The notes beneath the pieces were generated by a model. It saw only the letters and a list, made by a program, of their open reading frames with translations, had not been told where the DNA came from and did no database searches. Shown here piece by piece: positions 40,959 through 49,605 of a DNA stretch of 64,000 nt (its first letter is position 1; each line of letters begins with the position of its first letter). The DNA is from Marinospirillum minutulum DSM 6287. Its GTDB lineage: Bacteria > Pseudomonadota > Gammaproteobacteria > Pseudomonadales > Halomonadaceae. The DNA lies in NCBI RefSeq assembly GCF_000422325.1, contig NZ_AULO01000010.1, positions 186,001 through 250,000 on the forward strand, read 5' to 3'. Made by a program: the position numbers and the translations under genes.

Positions 40959-41875
40959 CTACAGGCTTGATTGTCGCTGAGGGTGGCGTGGGTCGATTAA
41001 CGCACGTAATGGATTGTCGGCAAATCGTTCTTTCCATAGCCGTGGGGTCAGTTCATTAACTTTGCTAGCCGGGTGCTGACTGATTCGCTGCAATACATCG
41101 ACTAGGTAGGTGTAGGGATTGAGGTCGTGTAATTTACAGGTACTGATTAGGCTTTGGATGATGCCTAAGTGTTCAGCACCCAGTTCCGTCCAGCAGAACA
41201 GCCAGTTCTTACGGCCCAGTGGAATGGGGTGCAGGGTGCGTTCTAAATGATTAGTGTCGGGTTGTACGTCTGAGTCTTCTAAGAAGACGCTTAGGCTGGC
41301 TTCACGTTTGAGCACATAATTAAGTGCTTTACTCAGTGGATCACTCGGTAGCAGACCACTGTTTTCCAGTTGGTCTTGGCACCACTGGAAGAAGTGACTG
41401 ACTAGAGGTTGGGTGTGGTCTTGGCGGTATTGGTGTTTTTTTGGGCTTCAATAAAATAGCGGCGGCTGTGTACCCAACACTGGGCATGAGTGATGTTTTT
41501 TTGTGCGGCAGCATAGCGTGCATAAGCGGCATAGCCATCACTGATAAGCGTGCCTGAGAACTGTGATTTCAGCACTTGCTCAATATGAAGCTTGCCTCGA
41601 CTATTTGAGTAGGTAAACACCACTTCATCGGCATCGCCATACATTGGCCAGAACCACCCGGATTTCATTTTGCCTTTTTGTGCTCCAGGCCGCTTTTGGT
41701 GACCGGCTTTAATGGGTGTTTCATCCATTGCCAGCACTCGACTGCGTAAAATGCTGTCGGTTTGGGCATCAACGATGGGGCGCAATAAATCAATGCTGCG
41801 TTTAACTAAATTGGTGAGGGTGCTGCGACTAACGGTGATACCCGCTTGTGCCCAAGCCTTAAACCTGAAGCCCAA
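40959..41875 (-). pseudogene. IS66-family transposase (TnpC), truncated and frameshifted
   Basis: Two frames together give the central and C-terminal parts of an IS66 transposase. Upstream frame (41875 to about 41440): GITVSRSTLTNLVKR, first catalytic Asp in LAMDETPIKAG, second in SDGYAAYARY, then CWVHSRRYFIEAQ. The second frame continues QDHTQPLVSHFFQWCQDQLE, LSKALNYVLKREA, DTNHLERTLHPIPLGRKNW and DLNPYTYLVDVLQRI. The break is at a run of seven A near 41445. The N-terminal 150 or more residues are missing, as are tnpA, tnpB and recognisable ends. It abuts the truncated phage-like gene at about 41869, suggesting insertion followed by deletion. Confidence 0.88.
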
Positions 41876-42249
41876 GCGGTCGAGTTACCCCAGCTATCAG
41901 CAGGCAGTTTAACCGAACGTGTACAGCAGCCCTTGATGTCGTGGCTAATGGTGAACTTGCACCAGATACAGCAGCGCAATTTATTAGCAGTGTTGGAATG
42001 CTGGCGCGAGTAGTAGAAATTGATGAACTACAGCAACGACTTGAAGCCCTAGAGCGCACAACGACCACCGCAAACAACGACACTATGAAACTAATTACAT
42101 TGTCTGCACCAGAACAACAAATAAACGGCCTTGCGCATAGTGGTGAACACATTAAGCGCCAGCCAGATGAAAGCCTAGACGTATTACAGCAACGCGCCGT
42201 TGCAAGATGGTACACAGGTCAGCCGATTGTATGCGCGGTTATGGGCTGA
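41869..42249 (+). pseudogene. Truncated phage-like protein, C-terminal part
   Basis: The frame is open from 41869 to 42249 (126 codons); the nearest usable start is the GTG at 41941 (102 aa). The readable part, RTCTAALDVVANGELAPDT and QFISSVGMLARVVEIDELQQ, resembles small helical proteins found near phage terminase genes, an impression I cannot verify. The upstream end is cut exactly where the IS66 remnant begins on the other strand. No function should be assigned. Confidence 0.5.
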
Positions 42250-42276
42250 GTTATGGGCATAGCACCAGAACGAATA

Positions 42277-42304
42277 AAGCCTAGCTTAACCACTGGGCTT
42301 TTTT
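42277..42304 (+). terminator. Terminator after the phage-like remnant
   Basis: AAGCCTAG and CTGGGCTT pair over eight bases (one G:T) around CTTAACCA, followed by TTTT. Confidence 0.65.
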
Positions 42305-42570
42305 ATACCTACAAGATAACCAGCCTTATTCTTTGTAGTGAACAACATTAAGCGCCAGCAAGAGAATATCTTTAAGTCTGCTGATGCTGTTATACTTGCT
42401 GCCTGATTTATTTAAGAACTTTGATTAAGGGCTTTTTCAAAGTCAGTATCAACAAGCTAGGCTAAAGTATCAGATTAAGCCCTAGCCCCTTAAAAATGTT
42501 GGTACATACGTTGGTACATTGGAAAGCGGCAGCTTGAAAAGCGTTATAAAACAGTAAGTTAGACTAACTA
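42305..42570. other. Right non-coding segment of the island
   Basis: About 265 bases with no gene I can support. It contains a second, imperfect copy (42338-42359) of a 21-base stretch from the phage remnant (42143-42163), and a tandem 12-base repeat near the right attachment site. Confidence 0.55.
42499..42522 (+). repeat. Tandem 12-bp repeat, candidate integrase arm sites
   Basis: GTTGGTACATAC is followed directly by GTTGGTACATTG (10 of 12 identical). It lies 48 bases inside the right attachment repeat. Short direct repeats at such a distance are typical of arm-type binding sites of tyrosine integrases; this reading is inference. Confidence 0.45.
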
Positions 42571-42595
42571 TTCAACTCCCGCCGTCTCCACCAAA
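42571..42595 (+). repeat. Right attachment-site repeat (attR)
   Basis: Exact 25-base copy of the tmRNA 3' end at 35234-35258, without the rest of the tmRNA gene. It marks the original end of ssrA before insertion. It contains CGTCTC at 42583-42588. Confidence 0.92.
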
Positions 42596-42600
42596 CACCT

Positions 42601-42636
42601 AAAAAAGCCCCCGCCTTACAAGGTTGGGGCTTTTTT
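42601..42636 (+). terminator. Displaced original ssrA terminator
   Basis: AAAAAAGCCCC and GGGGCTTTTTT pair around an inner, partly paired loop, with six T at the end. It follows the right repeat by five bases, the place expected for the host tmRNA terminator before integration. Confidence 0.8.
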
Positions 42637-42672
42637 ATCTTTAGTAGTTGATTATAAAAAAACAGGTGCTGT

Positions 42673-43485
42673 ATGCGTATTCTGCTCTACTCAGACTACC
42701 CAGCTTTGTTAGAGGCATTACAAGATGAGTCCCGCCGCTACTCTGGGCTGGATGTAATTCAGGCACACCCAGAAACCGAGCTGCTGACTCTACCAGACTT
42801 TCAGTTTATGCTTCTAGCGCCCCTTGGTGATACCACGGAAGCGGGTGCAACTAGCAGTACCGCTAATCAGCTAGACTCATGGCAAGAAAAAATTTCAGCA
42901 CTCGTTGAACTGTGTAGCCTAAGGCAAGCACAAATAATATTAATTTCTTCCGACTTAGTTTTTTCACCTGATCAACCAAGTATTAGTGAACTAGACTCGC
43001 CAAGCAACCCATCTTCCTTGGCAAAAAGTCTTTTAGAGCTAGAAAGCAAAGTAGCCGAGCTTCCTAAATCTATTATTTTACGAACCGCACCCAGCCTAAG
43101 CTCTTCCATTAGCGGCGGTTTAGCACAACTAGTGGCCAACTGCAAAGCAGGTAAGCCTGCTGAAGCTTTGGCTTACCGTGGTTTACAACCACTAGATGAC
43201 TTGGCTAGAATTTTATTAGGCATAATATTACAAATTGATGCCGGAGCAAAAGCCTGGGGTCTCTATCACTATGCAGGCAATGAGCCTGTCAGCCAGAGTG
43301 AGCTTTATTCAACTTTAGCGCGTTATCTAAACCTAGAACCTCAAACTGTAAAGCCCTCCATAGCTAACCAGCAAACTATGTCTAGCCAACATTTATTAGA
43401 TACTTTTGGTGTGCACCCACGTGCATGGCGAGAAAAACTACCTGAACTATTGGAGCAGCTGAATGAGTCAGCCCAAACCTCGTAA
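42673..43485 (+). CDS. RmlD-like (dTDP-4-dehydrorhamnose reductase family) protein, probably not catalytic
   Basis: 270 aa with scattered RmlD signatures: LISSDLVFS (family: ISTDYVF), ILRTAPSLSSS, WGLYHYAGNEPVSQSELY. The glycine-rich NAD(P)-binding motif is absent at the N-terminus (MRILLYSDYPALLEAL). The catalytic YxxxK is replaced by SSLAK. So this is a sugar-nucleotide-reductase fold without visible cofactor or catalytic residues; a binding or regulatory role is more likely. It overlaps plsC by 23 bases and is the first gene after the island. Confidence 0.65.
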   Translation: MRILLYSDYPALLEALQDESRRYSGLDVIQAHPETELLTLPDFQFMLLAPLGDTTEAGATSSTANQLDSWQEKISALVELCSLRQAQIILISSDLVFSPDQPSISELDSPSNPSSLAKSLLELESKVAELPKSIILRTAPSLSSSISGGLAQLVANCKAGKPAEALAYRGLQPLDDLARILLGIILQIDAGAKAWGLYHYAGNEPVSQSELYSTLARYLNLEPQTVKPSIANQQTMSSQHLLDTFGVHPRAWREKLPELLEQLNESAQTS

Positions 43486-44215
43486 ACCTCGCCCACTAGG
43501 CAGTCTTTTATTCTACTTTGGTTATTTTTTTGCCTTATTAGTTATTGGTGCTCCTATGGCTATTTTGTCCATTCCTTTACCATTAAGGCAGCGCTTTTCA
43601 CTACTCAACGTGTACAACCGCTTTGTGCTTTTTTGGCTAAGAGTTACTTGTGGTATTGAGTATCGTTTTGAAGGCCTAGAAAACATACCTGTCAACAATC
43701 ATGTAATGGTTGCCAACCATCAAAGTGAGTGGGAAACCATTATTCTTCACACGCTTAAACCACCCCTTTGTGTTGTACTAAAGCAAGAATTATTGAATAT
43801 ACCTATTTTTGGCTGGGGTCTGCGTTTAATCAAACCCATTCCCTTAGATCGTAGCCAGCCAGCTAAAATGCTACGTAAAGTTTTAAAAGTAGGGGGAGAG
43901 CGACTTGAAGAAGGTCTATCTGTTCTTATCTTTCCTGAAGGCACTCGTGTTGCACCAGGCCAACGTAAACCCTTTAGCAAAAGTGCTGCCATGATTGCCT
44001 GTAAAGCAGGTGTACCTCTAGTGCCTGTTGCCCACAATGCTGGTGAACACTGGGATCCAAAATCTTGGATTAAAATGTCTGGCACACTAACCCTGCGCAT
44101 AGGCAAACCTATACCAACCCTTGGCCGTAGAGCTGATGAAGTTATAGCTGAAGCCCAAGACTGGGTTGAAAAGCAGCTAGCAGAAATATCTGCTATTCCT
44201 CGACCGCCACTATAA
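43463..44215 (+). CDS. plsC: 1-acyl-sn-glycerol-3-phosphate acyltransferase (PlsC family)
   Basis: Inner-membrane enzyme that acylates lysophosphatidic acid to phosphatidic acid. The 250-aa protein has one or two N-terminal membrane segments (about 10-35), the acyltransferase motif I NHQSEWE (an HX4E version of HX4D also seen in relatives), motif II with IFGWGLRLIKPIPLDR, motif III VLIFPEGTRVAPG and motif IV GVPLVPVAHN. It overlaps the preceding gene and ends at a strong terminator. Confidence 0.93.
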   Translation: MSQPKPRKPRPLGSLLFYFGYFFALLVIGAPMAILSIPLPLRQRFSLLNVYNRFVLFWLRVTCGIEYRFEGLENIPVNNHVMVANHQSEWETIILHTLKPPLCVVLKQELLNIPIFGWGLRLIKPIPLDRSQPAKMLRKVLKVGGERLEEGLSVLIFPEGTRVAPGQRKPFSKSAAMIACKAGVPLVPVAHNAGEHWDPKSWIKMSGTLTLRIGKPIPTLGRRADEVIAEAQDWVEKQLAEISAIPRPPL

Positions 44216-44228
44216 AAATTCAGTAAAA

Positions 44229-44270
44229 AATAACCCCAAACCCTTTAAAGGTTTGGGGTTATTTTATTCT
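44229..44270. terminator. Bidirectional terminator between plsC and fabB
   Basis: AATAACCCCAAACC and GGTTTGGGGTTATT form a 14-base perfect stem around CTTTAAA, with T-rich flanks on both exits; it serves plsC (plus) and fabB (minus). Confidence 0.9.
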
Positions 44271-44285
44271 TGCTTAAAAGCTAGA

Positions 44286-45512
44286 TTAGGCTTGCTGATA
44301 ACGCTTAAAGACTAAGCAAGCATTAGTGCCACCAAAACCAAAGCTGTTCGATAAAACGCTATTTAAAGTCACATTTTCACGTGCCTTACCAATAACTATA
44401 TCTAAACCAGCCGCAGCTTCATCCAAGTTATCTACGTTGGCAGAAGCGGCAATAAAGTTATTTTCCATCATTATTAAGGAATAAATAGCTTCTTGCACAC
44501 TCGTTGCACCTAAGGAGTGACCTGTTAAAGACTTGGTTGAGCTAAGTGGGGGGCAAGCATCACCAAACACTTCACGTATAGCTTTCAACTCAGCCATATC
44601 ACCTACTGGTGTAGAAGTACCATGAGTATTAATGTAATCAACCTTGCCGCCTTCTAAACCAGCCATAGCCTGCTGCATACAACGAACAGCACCTTCTCCA
44701 GAGGGAGCAACCATGTCGTAACCATCAGAGGTTGCGCCATAGCCGACTAGCTCAGCATAAATTTTTGCGCCACGTGCTTTTGCATGTTCTAGCTCTTCCA
44801 ACACCAACATGCCGCCACCGCCAGCAATAACAAAGCCGTCACGGTCTGCGTCATAGGCACGAGAAGCTTTATCTGGGGTTTCATTGAAGTTGGTAGAAAG
44901 TGCGCCCATGGCATCAAACAAAGAAGACATAGTCCAGTGCTCTTCTTCACCGCCACCTGCAAAAACCACATCTTGCTTGCCTAGTTGAATCATCTCCATT
45001 GCATTACCAATACAATGCGCTGAAGTAGCACAGGCAGAAGAGATAGAGTAGTTAACACCCTTAATTTTAAAAGGTGTAGCCAAGCAAGCAGAAACAGTGC
45101 TACCCATGGTACGAGTGACACGGTAAGGCCCTACACGACGCAAGCCTTTCTCACGCAATATATCCGCAGCTTCCACCTGATTAGCAGAAGAAGCACCGCC
45201 AGAACCAGCAATTAGCCCGGTGCGCACGTTAGAAACCTGTTCTTCACTTAAACCCGAGTCTTCTATCGCTTGCTGCATAGATAAATAAGCAAAAGCTGCT
45301 GCATCACCCATAAAACGTTTTAGTTTACGGTCTATTAATTCATCTAAATTTAGATCAATACTACCTGCGACTTGGCTTCGAAAACCTTTGTCTGCGTATT
45401 CTTGTTTGAACTTGATGCCAGAGCGCCCCTGACGTAATGAATCAAGAACGCTTGCCTTATCTGATCCTAGGCATGAAATAATACCCAGACCGGTAACGAC
45501 GACTCGTCTCAT
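44286..45512 (-). CDS. fabB: Beta-ketoacyl-ACP synthase I
   Basis: Condensing enzyme of fatty-acid synthesis that also elongates unsaturated intermediates. The thiolase-fold triad is present: Cys in [17 protein letters not shown], His in [11 protein letters not shown] and His in [12 protein letters not shown]. The ATG at 45512 (408 aa) has AGAGGA seven bases upstream; a TTG one codon earlier is less likely. It lies 11 bases after fabA, forming the fabA-fabB operon of the anaerobic unsaturated fatty-acid pathway. Confidence 0.97.
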   Translation of the reverse strand: MRRVVVTGLGIISCLGSDKASVLDSLRQGRSGIKFKQEYADKGFRSQVAGSIDLNLDELIDRKLKRFMGDAAAFAYLSMQQAIEDSGLSEEQVSNVRTGLIAGSGGASSANQVEAADILREKGLRRVGPYRVTRTMGSTVSACLATPFKIKGVNYSISSACATSAHCIGNAMEMIQLGKQDVVFAGGGEEEHWTMSSLFDAMGALSTNFNETPDKASRAYDADRDGFVIAGGGGMLVLEELEHAKARGAKIYAELVGYGATSDGYDMVAPSGEGAVRCMQQAMAGLEGGKVDYINTHGTSTPVGDMAELKAIREVFGDACPPLSSTKSLTGHSLGATSVQEAIYSLIMMENNFIAASANVDNLDEAAAGLDIVIGKARENVTLNSVLSNSFGFGGTNACLVFKRYQQA

Positions 45513-45526
45513 CAATTTGTCCTCTC

Positions 45527-46042
45527 TTAGAAGCCACTAGTACTGGAAAATAAACCAACTCGCAAATCCTTTGCCTCATAAATTTTACGACCGTCTACTT
45601 CCATTACACCGTCCGCAATACCTAAAATTAATTTGCGGCTCATGGTGCGCTTAATATCAATACGGTAGGTTACCAGCTTGGCAGAAGGTAGTACTTGACC
45701 AGTAAACTTCACTTCGCCACTACCTAGAGCACGACCGCGCCCAGGGTTGCCTTGCCAACCTAAGTAAAAGCCAACCAGTTGCCACATAGCATCTAAACCT
45801 AAGCAGCCAGGCATCACTGGATCACCAGGAAAATGGCAGTCAAAAAACCATAATTCTGGCTTAATATCTAACTCAGCGATAATTTGTCCTTTACCGTAAG
45901 ACCCACCATCTTTGTCGATTGTTAGAATACGGTCTAACATTAACATGTTGGGTGTTGGTAGTTGGGCGTTGCCAGGGCCAAAAAGTTCACCACGGCCACA
46001 AGCTAAAAGTTCTTCATAAGTGTAGGAATTTTGTTGGGTCAC
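45527..46042 (-). CDS. fabA: Beta-hydroxydecanoyl-ACP dehydratase/isomerase
   Basis: Hot-dog-fold enzyme that introduces the double bond at the C10 stage of fatty-acid synthesis. The 171-aa protein has the active-site His in [20 protein letters not shown] and the paired Asp in the same region. Upstream of and co-transcribed with fabB. The 211-base divergent region to the next gene holds the promoter; I found no convincing FabR or FadR site there. Confidence 0.97.
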   Translation of the reverse strand: MTQQNSYTYEELLACGRGELFGPGNAQLPTPNMLMLDRILTIDKDGGSYGKGQIIAELDIKPELWFFDCHFPGDPVMPGCLGLDAMWQLVGFYLGWQGNPGRGRALGSGEVKFTGQVLPSAKLVTYRIDIKRTMSRKLILGIADGVMEVDGRKIYEAKDLRVGLFSSTSGF

Positions 46043-46253
46043 TAGATACTTCCGTTTTTAGATTCTTGTTTAGGGGTATTAGAATTAAGTTTACTATCTG
46101 CCGTAGTTTACTGACAAAGTTAGTGATTTGCATCTGCTCCAACTTAATTGATGTCAAGTTATAACACTTAATCTACACCCACGCCTTTAACCTGCTACAA
46201 TATGTGCTTCTAATATTCCATTAAATACGGCAGCACTTGCGACTCCTGTTACC

Positions 46254-47819
46254 ATGAAAATAAACCTGCCAGTTACTGACAAAGAAATACCTTTAACCAA
46301 CCAAGACAGGTTGGTTTCTACTACTAACCTTAAGGGCAGCACCACTTACGCCAATGATGATTTTCAACGCATCAGTGGCTTTTCTAGTGATGAATTAGTA
46401 GGTAAAAATCACAACCTAGTTCGCCACCCAGATATGCCTCCTTTGGCCTTTGCTGACTTATGGGCTCGTATAAAAGCTGGCGATTCTTGGATGGGCGTTG
46501 TTAAAAATCGCTGTAAAAATGGGGACACCTACTGGGTTGATGCTTACGTCTCACCCATTTTTGAAAACAACCAACATATAGGCTACCAGTCCGTAAGAGT
46601 TAAGCCTGAAGAAAGCCTCGTAAAACGTGCTGAGCGTACCTACACAGCAATCCGTACTGGCAAACAAAAAGCACCCCGCAAGCGTTGGTCAGCCTATGGT
46701 CTTTTGTTGGGTTTAGTCTTACTGCAAATTCTTTCTACCCTAACAACACTTTACCTAGTTGATAACCGAAGTTTGGCAGGTTTTACTGTTGGATTTTTTG
46801 GGTTAATTATTCTAGGTTCTGCTGCAGTGTTTCTAAACCCGCTTAAAAACATCTACCAAAAAGCACTGAATATAGTAGACAACCCTGTAGCGCAACAAGT
46901 TTACAACGGTAGTATGAATGAATTTGGTGCACTTGATTTAGCACTACGTATGCAGCAAGCACAACTACGAACAGTCATAGGCCGAGTGCAAGATGCCACT
47001 CACTCTTTAGGTGAAGTTGCTAATACAACAGAAGAAGCCATGCATCAATCTGAGCAGAGTGTAGGAAACCAAGAAGCTCATTTAAATGACTTGGCCAGCA
47101 TGATAGAACAACTTGATACAAGTATCCGAGAAATTGATCAAAGCATTGAAGGCATTAACCAAGCCAGCCAACACATGGATCAAGAAACTCACCGTGGTCA
47201 AGCCAGTGTTGAAGCCAGCGTAGCAAGTGTACACCGCATGGCTGAACAGCTTGACTTGGCAACCACCAGTATTGAAAGCCTGCGTGAAGATGCAGCCTCT
47301 ATTAGTGAAAGCATTCGCGCCATTACTGATATAGCAGACCAAACCAACCTTTTAGCACTCAATGCAGCCATAGAAGCTGCCAGAGCCGGTGAATCGGGTC
47401 GCGGATTTGCAGTCGTAGCCGATGCCGTTCGCCAACTAGCTAGCAGTACGCAAGATGTAACAGAAACTATTACTAGCCGTATAAAAGTTATTCAGCAAAA
47501 TATCAGCCAAGCTGTAAAACAAATGGGTGAAAGCCACCAAGAAAGCCAAAATACTGTTGAACAAATAGAGCAAGCTGGCCAAGTATTAAGTGAAATGACT
47601 AGCGCGGCTGATCAGGTTCTTAACTCTAGCCAGCGAGTAGCAACTGCCGTACATCAACAGTCTCAAGCCAGCTGTAGTGTAATAGAAAGCTTGCAGCAGT
47701 TACGTGAGGTAGCAAATAGTACCCGAACTCAAGCTGCTGCCACCTCACGTAGCGCAGACCATCTAACCGAACAAATTAGGCAAATGCACTCACTAGCTAA
47801 AGCCTTTTCGGAAAAATAA
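46254..47819 (+). CDS. PAS-containing methyl-accepting chemotaxis protein (Aer-like)
   Basis: 521 aa. The N-terminal PAS domain (about 20-125) has the Aer-type features [37 protein letters not shown] and YWVDAYVSP. Two adjacent membrane helices (about 147-190) carry no periplasmic domain, so sensing is cytoplasmic. The C-terminal signalling hairpin has the conserved tip [20 protein letters not shown] and [16 protein letters not shown] redox or oxygen sensor by analogy with E. coli Aer; FAD binding is not proven. Four bases separate it from the PAS-GGDEF-EAL gene. Confidence 0.92.
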   Translation: MKINLPVTDKEIPLTNQDRLVSTTNLKGSTTYANDDFQRISGFSSDELVGKNHNLVRHPDMPPLAFADLWARIKAGDSWMGVVKNRCKNGDTYWVDAYVSPIFENNQHIGYQSVRVKPEESLVKRAERTYTAIRTGKQKAPRKRWSAYGLLLGLVLLQILSTLTTLYLVDNRSLAGFTVGFFGLIILGSAAVFLNPLKNIYQKALNIVDNPVAQQVYNGSMNEFGALDLALRMQQAQLRTVIGRVQDATHSLGEVANTTEEAMHQSEQSVGNQEAHLNDLASMIEQLDTSIREIDQSIEGINQASQHMDQETHRGQASVEASVASVHRMAEQLDLATTSIESLREDAASISESIRAITDIADQTNLLALNAAIEAARAGESGRGFAVVADAVRQLASSTQDVTETITSRIKVIQQNISQAVKQMGESHQESQNTVEQIEQAGQVLSEMTSAADQVLNSSQRVATAVHQQSQASCSVIESLQQLREVANSTRTQAAATSRSADHLTEQIRQMHSLAKAFSEK

Positions 47820-47823
47820 CTCG

Positions 47824-49605
47824 ATGAGCAGCCTTTCAATCTCAATTGCTAGCTTGTTAACTTTTCTACCCCTATCACTAGCCTTAGGTTTTTTTCTTGG
47901 TCAGCTGTTTAAAAGCTACCGCAACCGATCAAAAAGAATGACTTTAAGGCTTATGAGTGAGGTTTTTGACCACACTCATGATGGTGTAACCATTACCGAT
48001 GCCACAGGTACCATAGTTTCAGTTAACCGTACTTTTACGCAGGTTACAGGTTATAGTGAAAAAGAAGTTTTAGGTGAAAACCCACGTATCTTAAACTCTG
48101 GCTATCACGACCAAGACTTCTACAAAGAGTATTGGCAAGCACTAATTAATAAAGGCATCTGGCAGGGAGAAATATGGAACCGTCGCAAAGATGGTGAAGT
48201 TTACCTAGAGTGGCTAACTTGCAAAGCAGTAAAAGATAATAAAGGCAAGCTTACCCATTTTGTTGCTATTTTTAGTGATATTACTGAGCACCGCCGACAA
48301 GAAGCGCGTCTTGCACAAGCAACAGAAAATGACCGCCTTACAGGCCTACCCAACACTGCCAATCTTTTAAGAAAACTAACCAAAAACCTACCTAGCCTCC
48401 AAAGGCAGTGGTGTGTATTGCTAGTAGATATCAACAACTTCAAGCTGGTTAACTCTAGCTACGGCTTTAGTGTCGGTGATCAGCTTTTAAATAATATAGC
48501 TAAACGCTTACAAAAATGCTGCTCACAAGGCTTGGTTGCCCGCCATTCTGCTGATGTGTTTATTCTAGCCGTACCTGTCATCAACAGCAGTGAAGCAGAA
48601 CAGCTGGCTGAAATAAGCAGCTTAAGAAAATGCCTCAGCAAACCCTTTTCTATCTTAGGTCGTCTTATGGAGTTCAATATCTCTATAGGCGTTACCATTT
48701 GGGATGATGCTAGCCTAACTACCAGCTCAGTTTTACAAGAAGCAGAGTTAGCGCTTCATGCCGCCAAAAGCAAGGGTGCCGGGCAAACTCGCTTTTTTAC
48801 CGAAGATTTACGCTCAGAAAAAAACCCCTTAGCTTACTTACAGGGACTTCGTGAAGCTTTAAGTAAAAATGAGCTTAGTTTGTTTTATCAGCCACTTATT
48901 ACAGCAGCAACAGGCAAAACTCATGCGCTAGAGGTATTGTTACGCTGGATACACCCTACTTTGGGCACCATTCCACCCGATGATTTTATTCCACTTGCTG
49001 AGCGTCACGGATTAATGGAACCACTTGGCCACTGGATATTGCAACAAGCCCTAAAGCAATTTGCTAAATGGCAGCAGGAAGGGATAGCACCGCCCCGTAT
49101 AGCTGTTAATGTGTCTCCTGTTGAGTTTCAAAGTGAGCATTTTGTAGGCAATGTGCTTAAAGCTTTAGCTAACTATCAAGTAGACCCAAGCTGCTTAGAG
49201 CTAGAGTTAACAGAAGGTGTGTTTGTGGAGCAAGACCCAACCACCTTAGAAAAACTAAACGAGCTTTCTAAAAGTGGGATTAGTCTAGCAATTGATGATT
49301 TTGGTACAGGCTACTCTTCTTTAGCTTACTTAAAGCACCTGCCAGTTAATCAATTAAAAATTGATAGGGCTTTTGTTAAAGGTTTACCAGAAAATGAAGC
49401 TGATAGAGCAATAATTGAATCAACCTTAGCACTCTGCCGTGGTTTAAAAATGAGTGTGGTTGCTGAAGGGGTGGAAAGTATAGAGCAGGCAAATTACCTA
49501 CGCCAAGAGGGCTGCGACTATCTGCAAGGTTATTTTTATGGCCGGCCTGCTGACAAAGAGCAAACCAGCCTTAGATTAAAAAAACAAAAACAACCCTTAG
49601 TTTAA
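47824..49605 (+). CDS. PAS-GGDEF-EAL protein with degenerate GGDEF domain (c-di-GMP phosphodiesterase)
   Basis: 593 aa: one N-terminal membrane helix (about 8-28), a PAS domain (about 45-160; [25 protein letters not shown]), a GGDEF domain (about 170-320) and an EAL domain (about 335-585). In GGDEF the active-site loop reads RHSADVF (240-246) where RxGGDEF is expected, so cyclase activity should be lost. The EAL motif is EVL (370-372); the other catalytic signatures are intact: [33 protein letters not shown] and LQGYFYGRP. Likely an active phosphodiesterase with a regulatory GGDEF. It shares an operon with the PAS chemoreceptor and overlaps the convergent receptor gene by four bases. Confidence 0.9.
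   Translation: MSSLSISIASLLTFLPLSLALGFFLGQLFKSYRNRSKRMTLRLMSEVFDHTHDGVTITDATGTIVSVNRTFTQVTGYSEKEVLGENPRILNSGYHDQDFYKEYWQALINKGIWQGEIWNRRKDGEVYLEWLTCKAVKDNKGKLTHFVAIFSDITEHRRQEARLAQATENDRLTGLPNTANLLRKLTKNLPSLQRQWCVLLVDINNFKLVNSSYGFSVGDQLLNNIAKRLQKCCSQGLVARHSADVFILAVPVINSSEAEQLAEISSLRKCLSKPFSILGRLMEFNISIGVTIWDDASLTTSSVLQEAELALHAAKSKGAGQTRFFTEDLRSEKNPLAYLQGLREALSKNELSLFYQPLITAATGKTHALEVLLRWIHPTLGTIPPDDFIPLAERHGLMEPLGHWILQQALKQFAKWQQEGIAPPRIAVNVSPVEFQSEHFVGNVLKALANYQVDPSCLELELTEGVFVEQDPTTLEKLNELSKSGISLAIDDFGTGYSSLAYLKHLPVNQLKIDRAFVKGLPENEADRAIIESTLALCRGLKMSVVAEGVESIEQANYLRQEGCDYLQGYFYGRPADKEQTSLRLKKQKQPLV

Larger units (their letters stand above)
35259..42595. mobile_element. 7.3-kb genomic island integrated at the ssrA 3' end
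   Basis: Bounded by a 25-bp direct repeat of the tmRNA 3' end, the hallmark of tyrosine-recombinase integration into ssrA. Contents in order: terminator, 320-base non-coding segment, HTH gene, fused methyltransferase, convergent type IIS endonuclease, lysozyme fragment, 91-aa protein, broken IS66 transposase, truncated phage-like gene, non-coding segment with a tandem repeat. No integrase gene is seen, so the element is decayed or moves in trans. The R-M genes are more A/T-rich and use different codons (many AGA, AAA, TCA) from the flanking core genes. Confidence 0.85.

Noticed and set aside
41430-41460. Programmed -1 frameshift in the IS66 transposase
   Set aside because: The heptamer fits, but the gene is also truncated and this family does not normally use frameshifting in TnpC; decay is simpler.
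42487-42552. Possible C-terminal remnant of an integrase (frame reading KNVGTYVGTLESGS)
   Set aside because: Only about 20 codons after a stop, with no catalytic Arg/His/Tyr motif; the repetition is better seen as a tandem DNA repeat.
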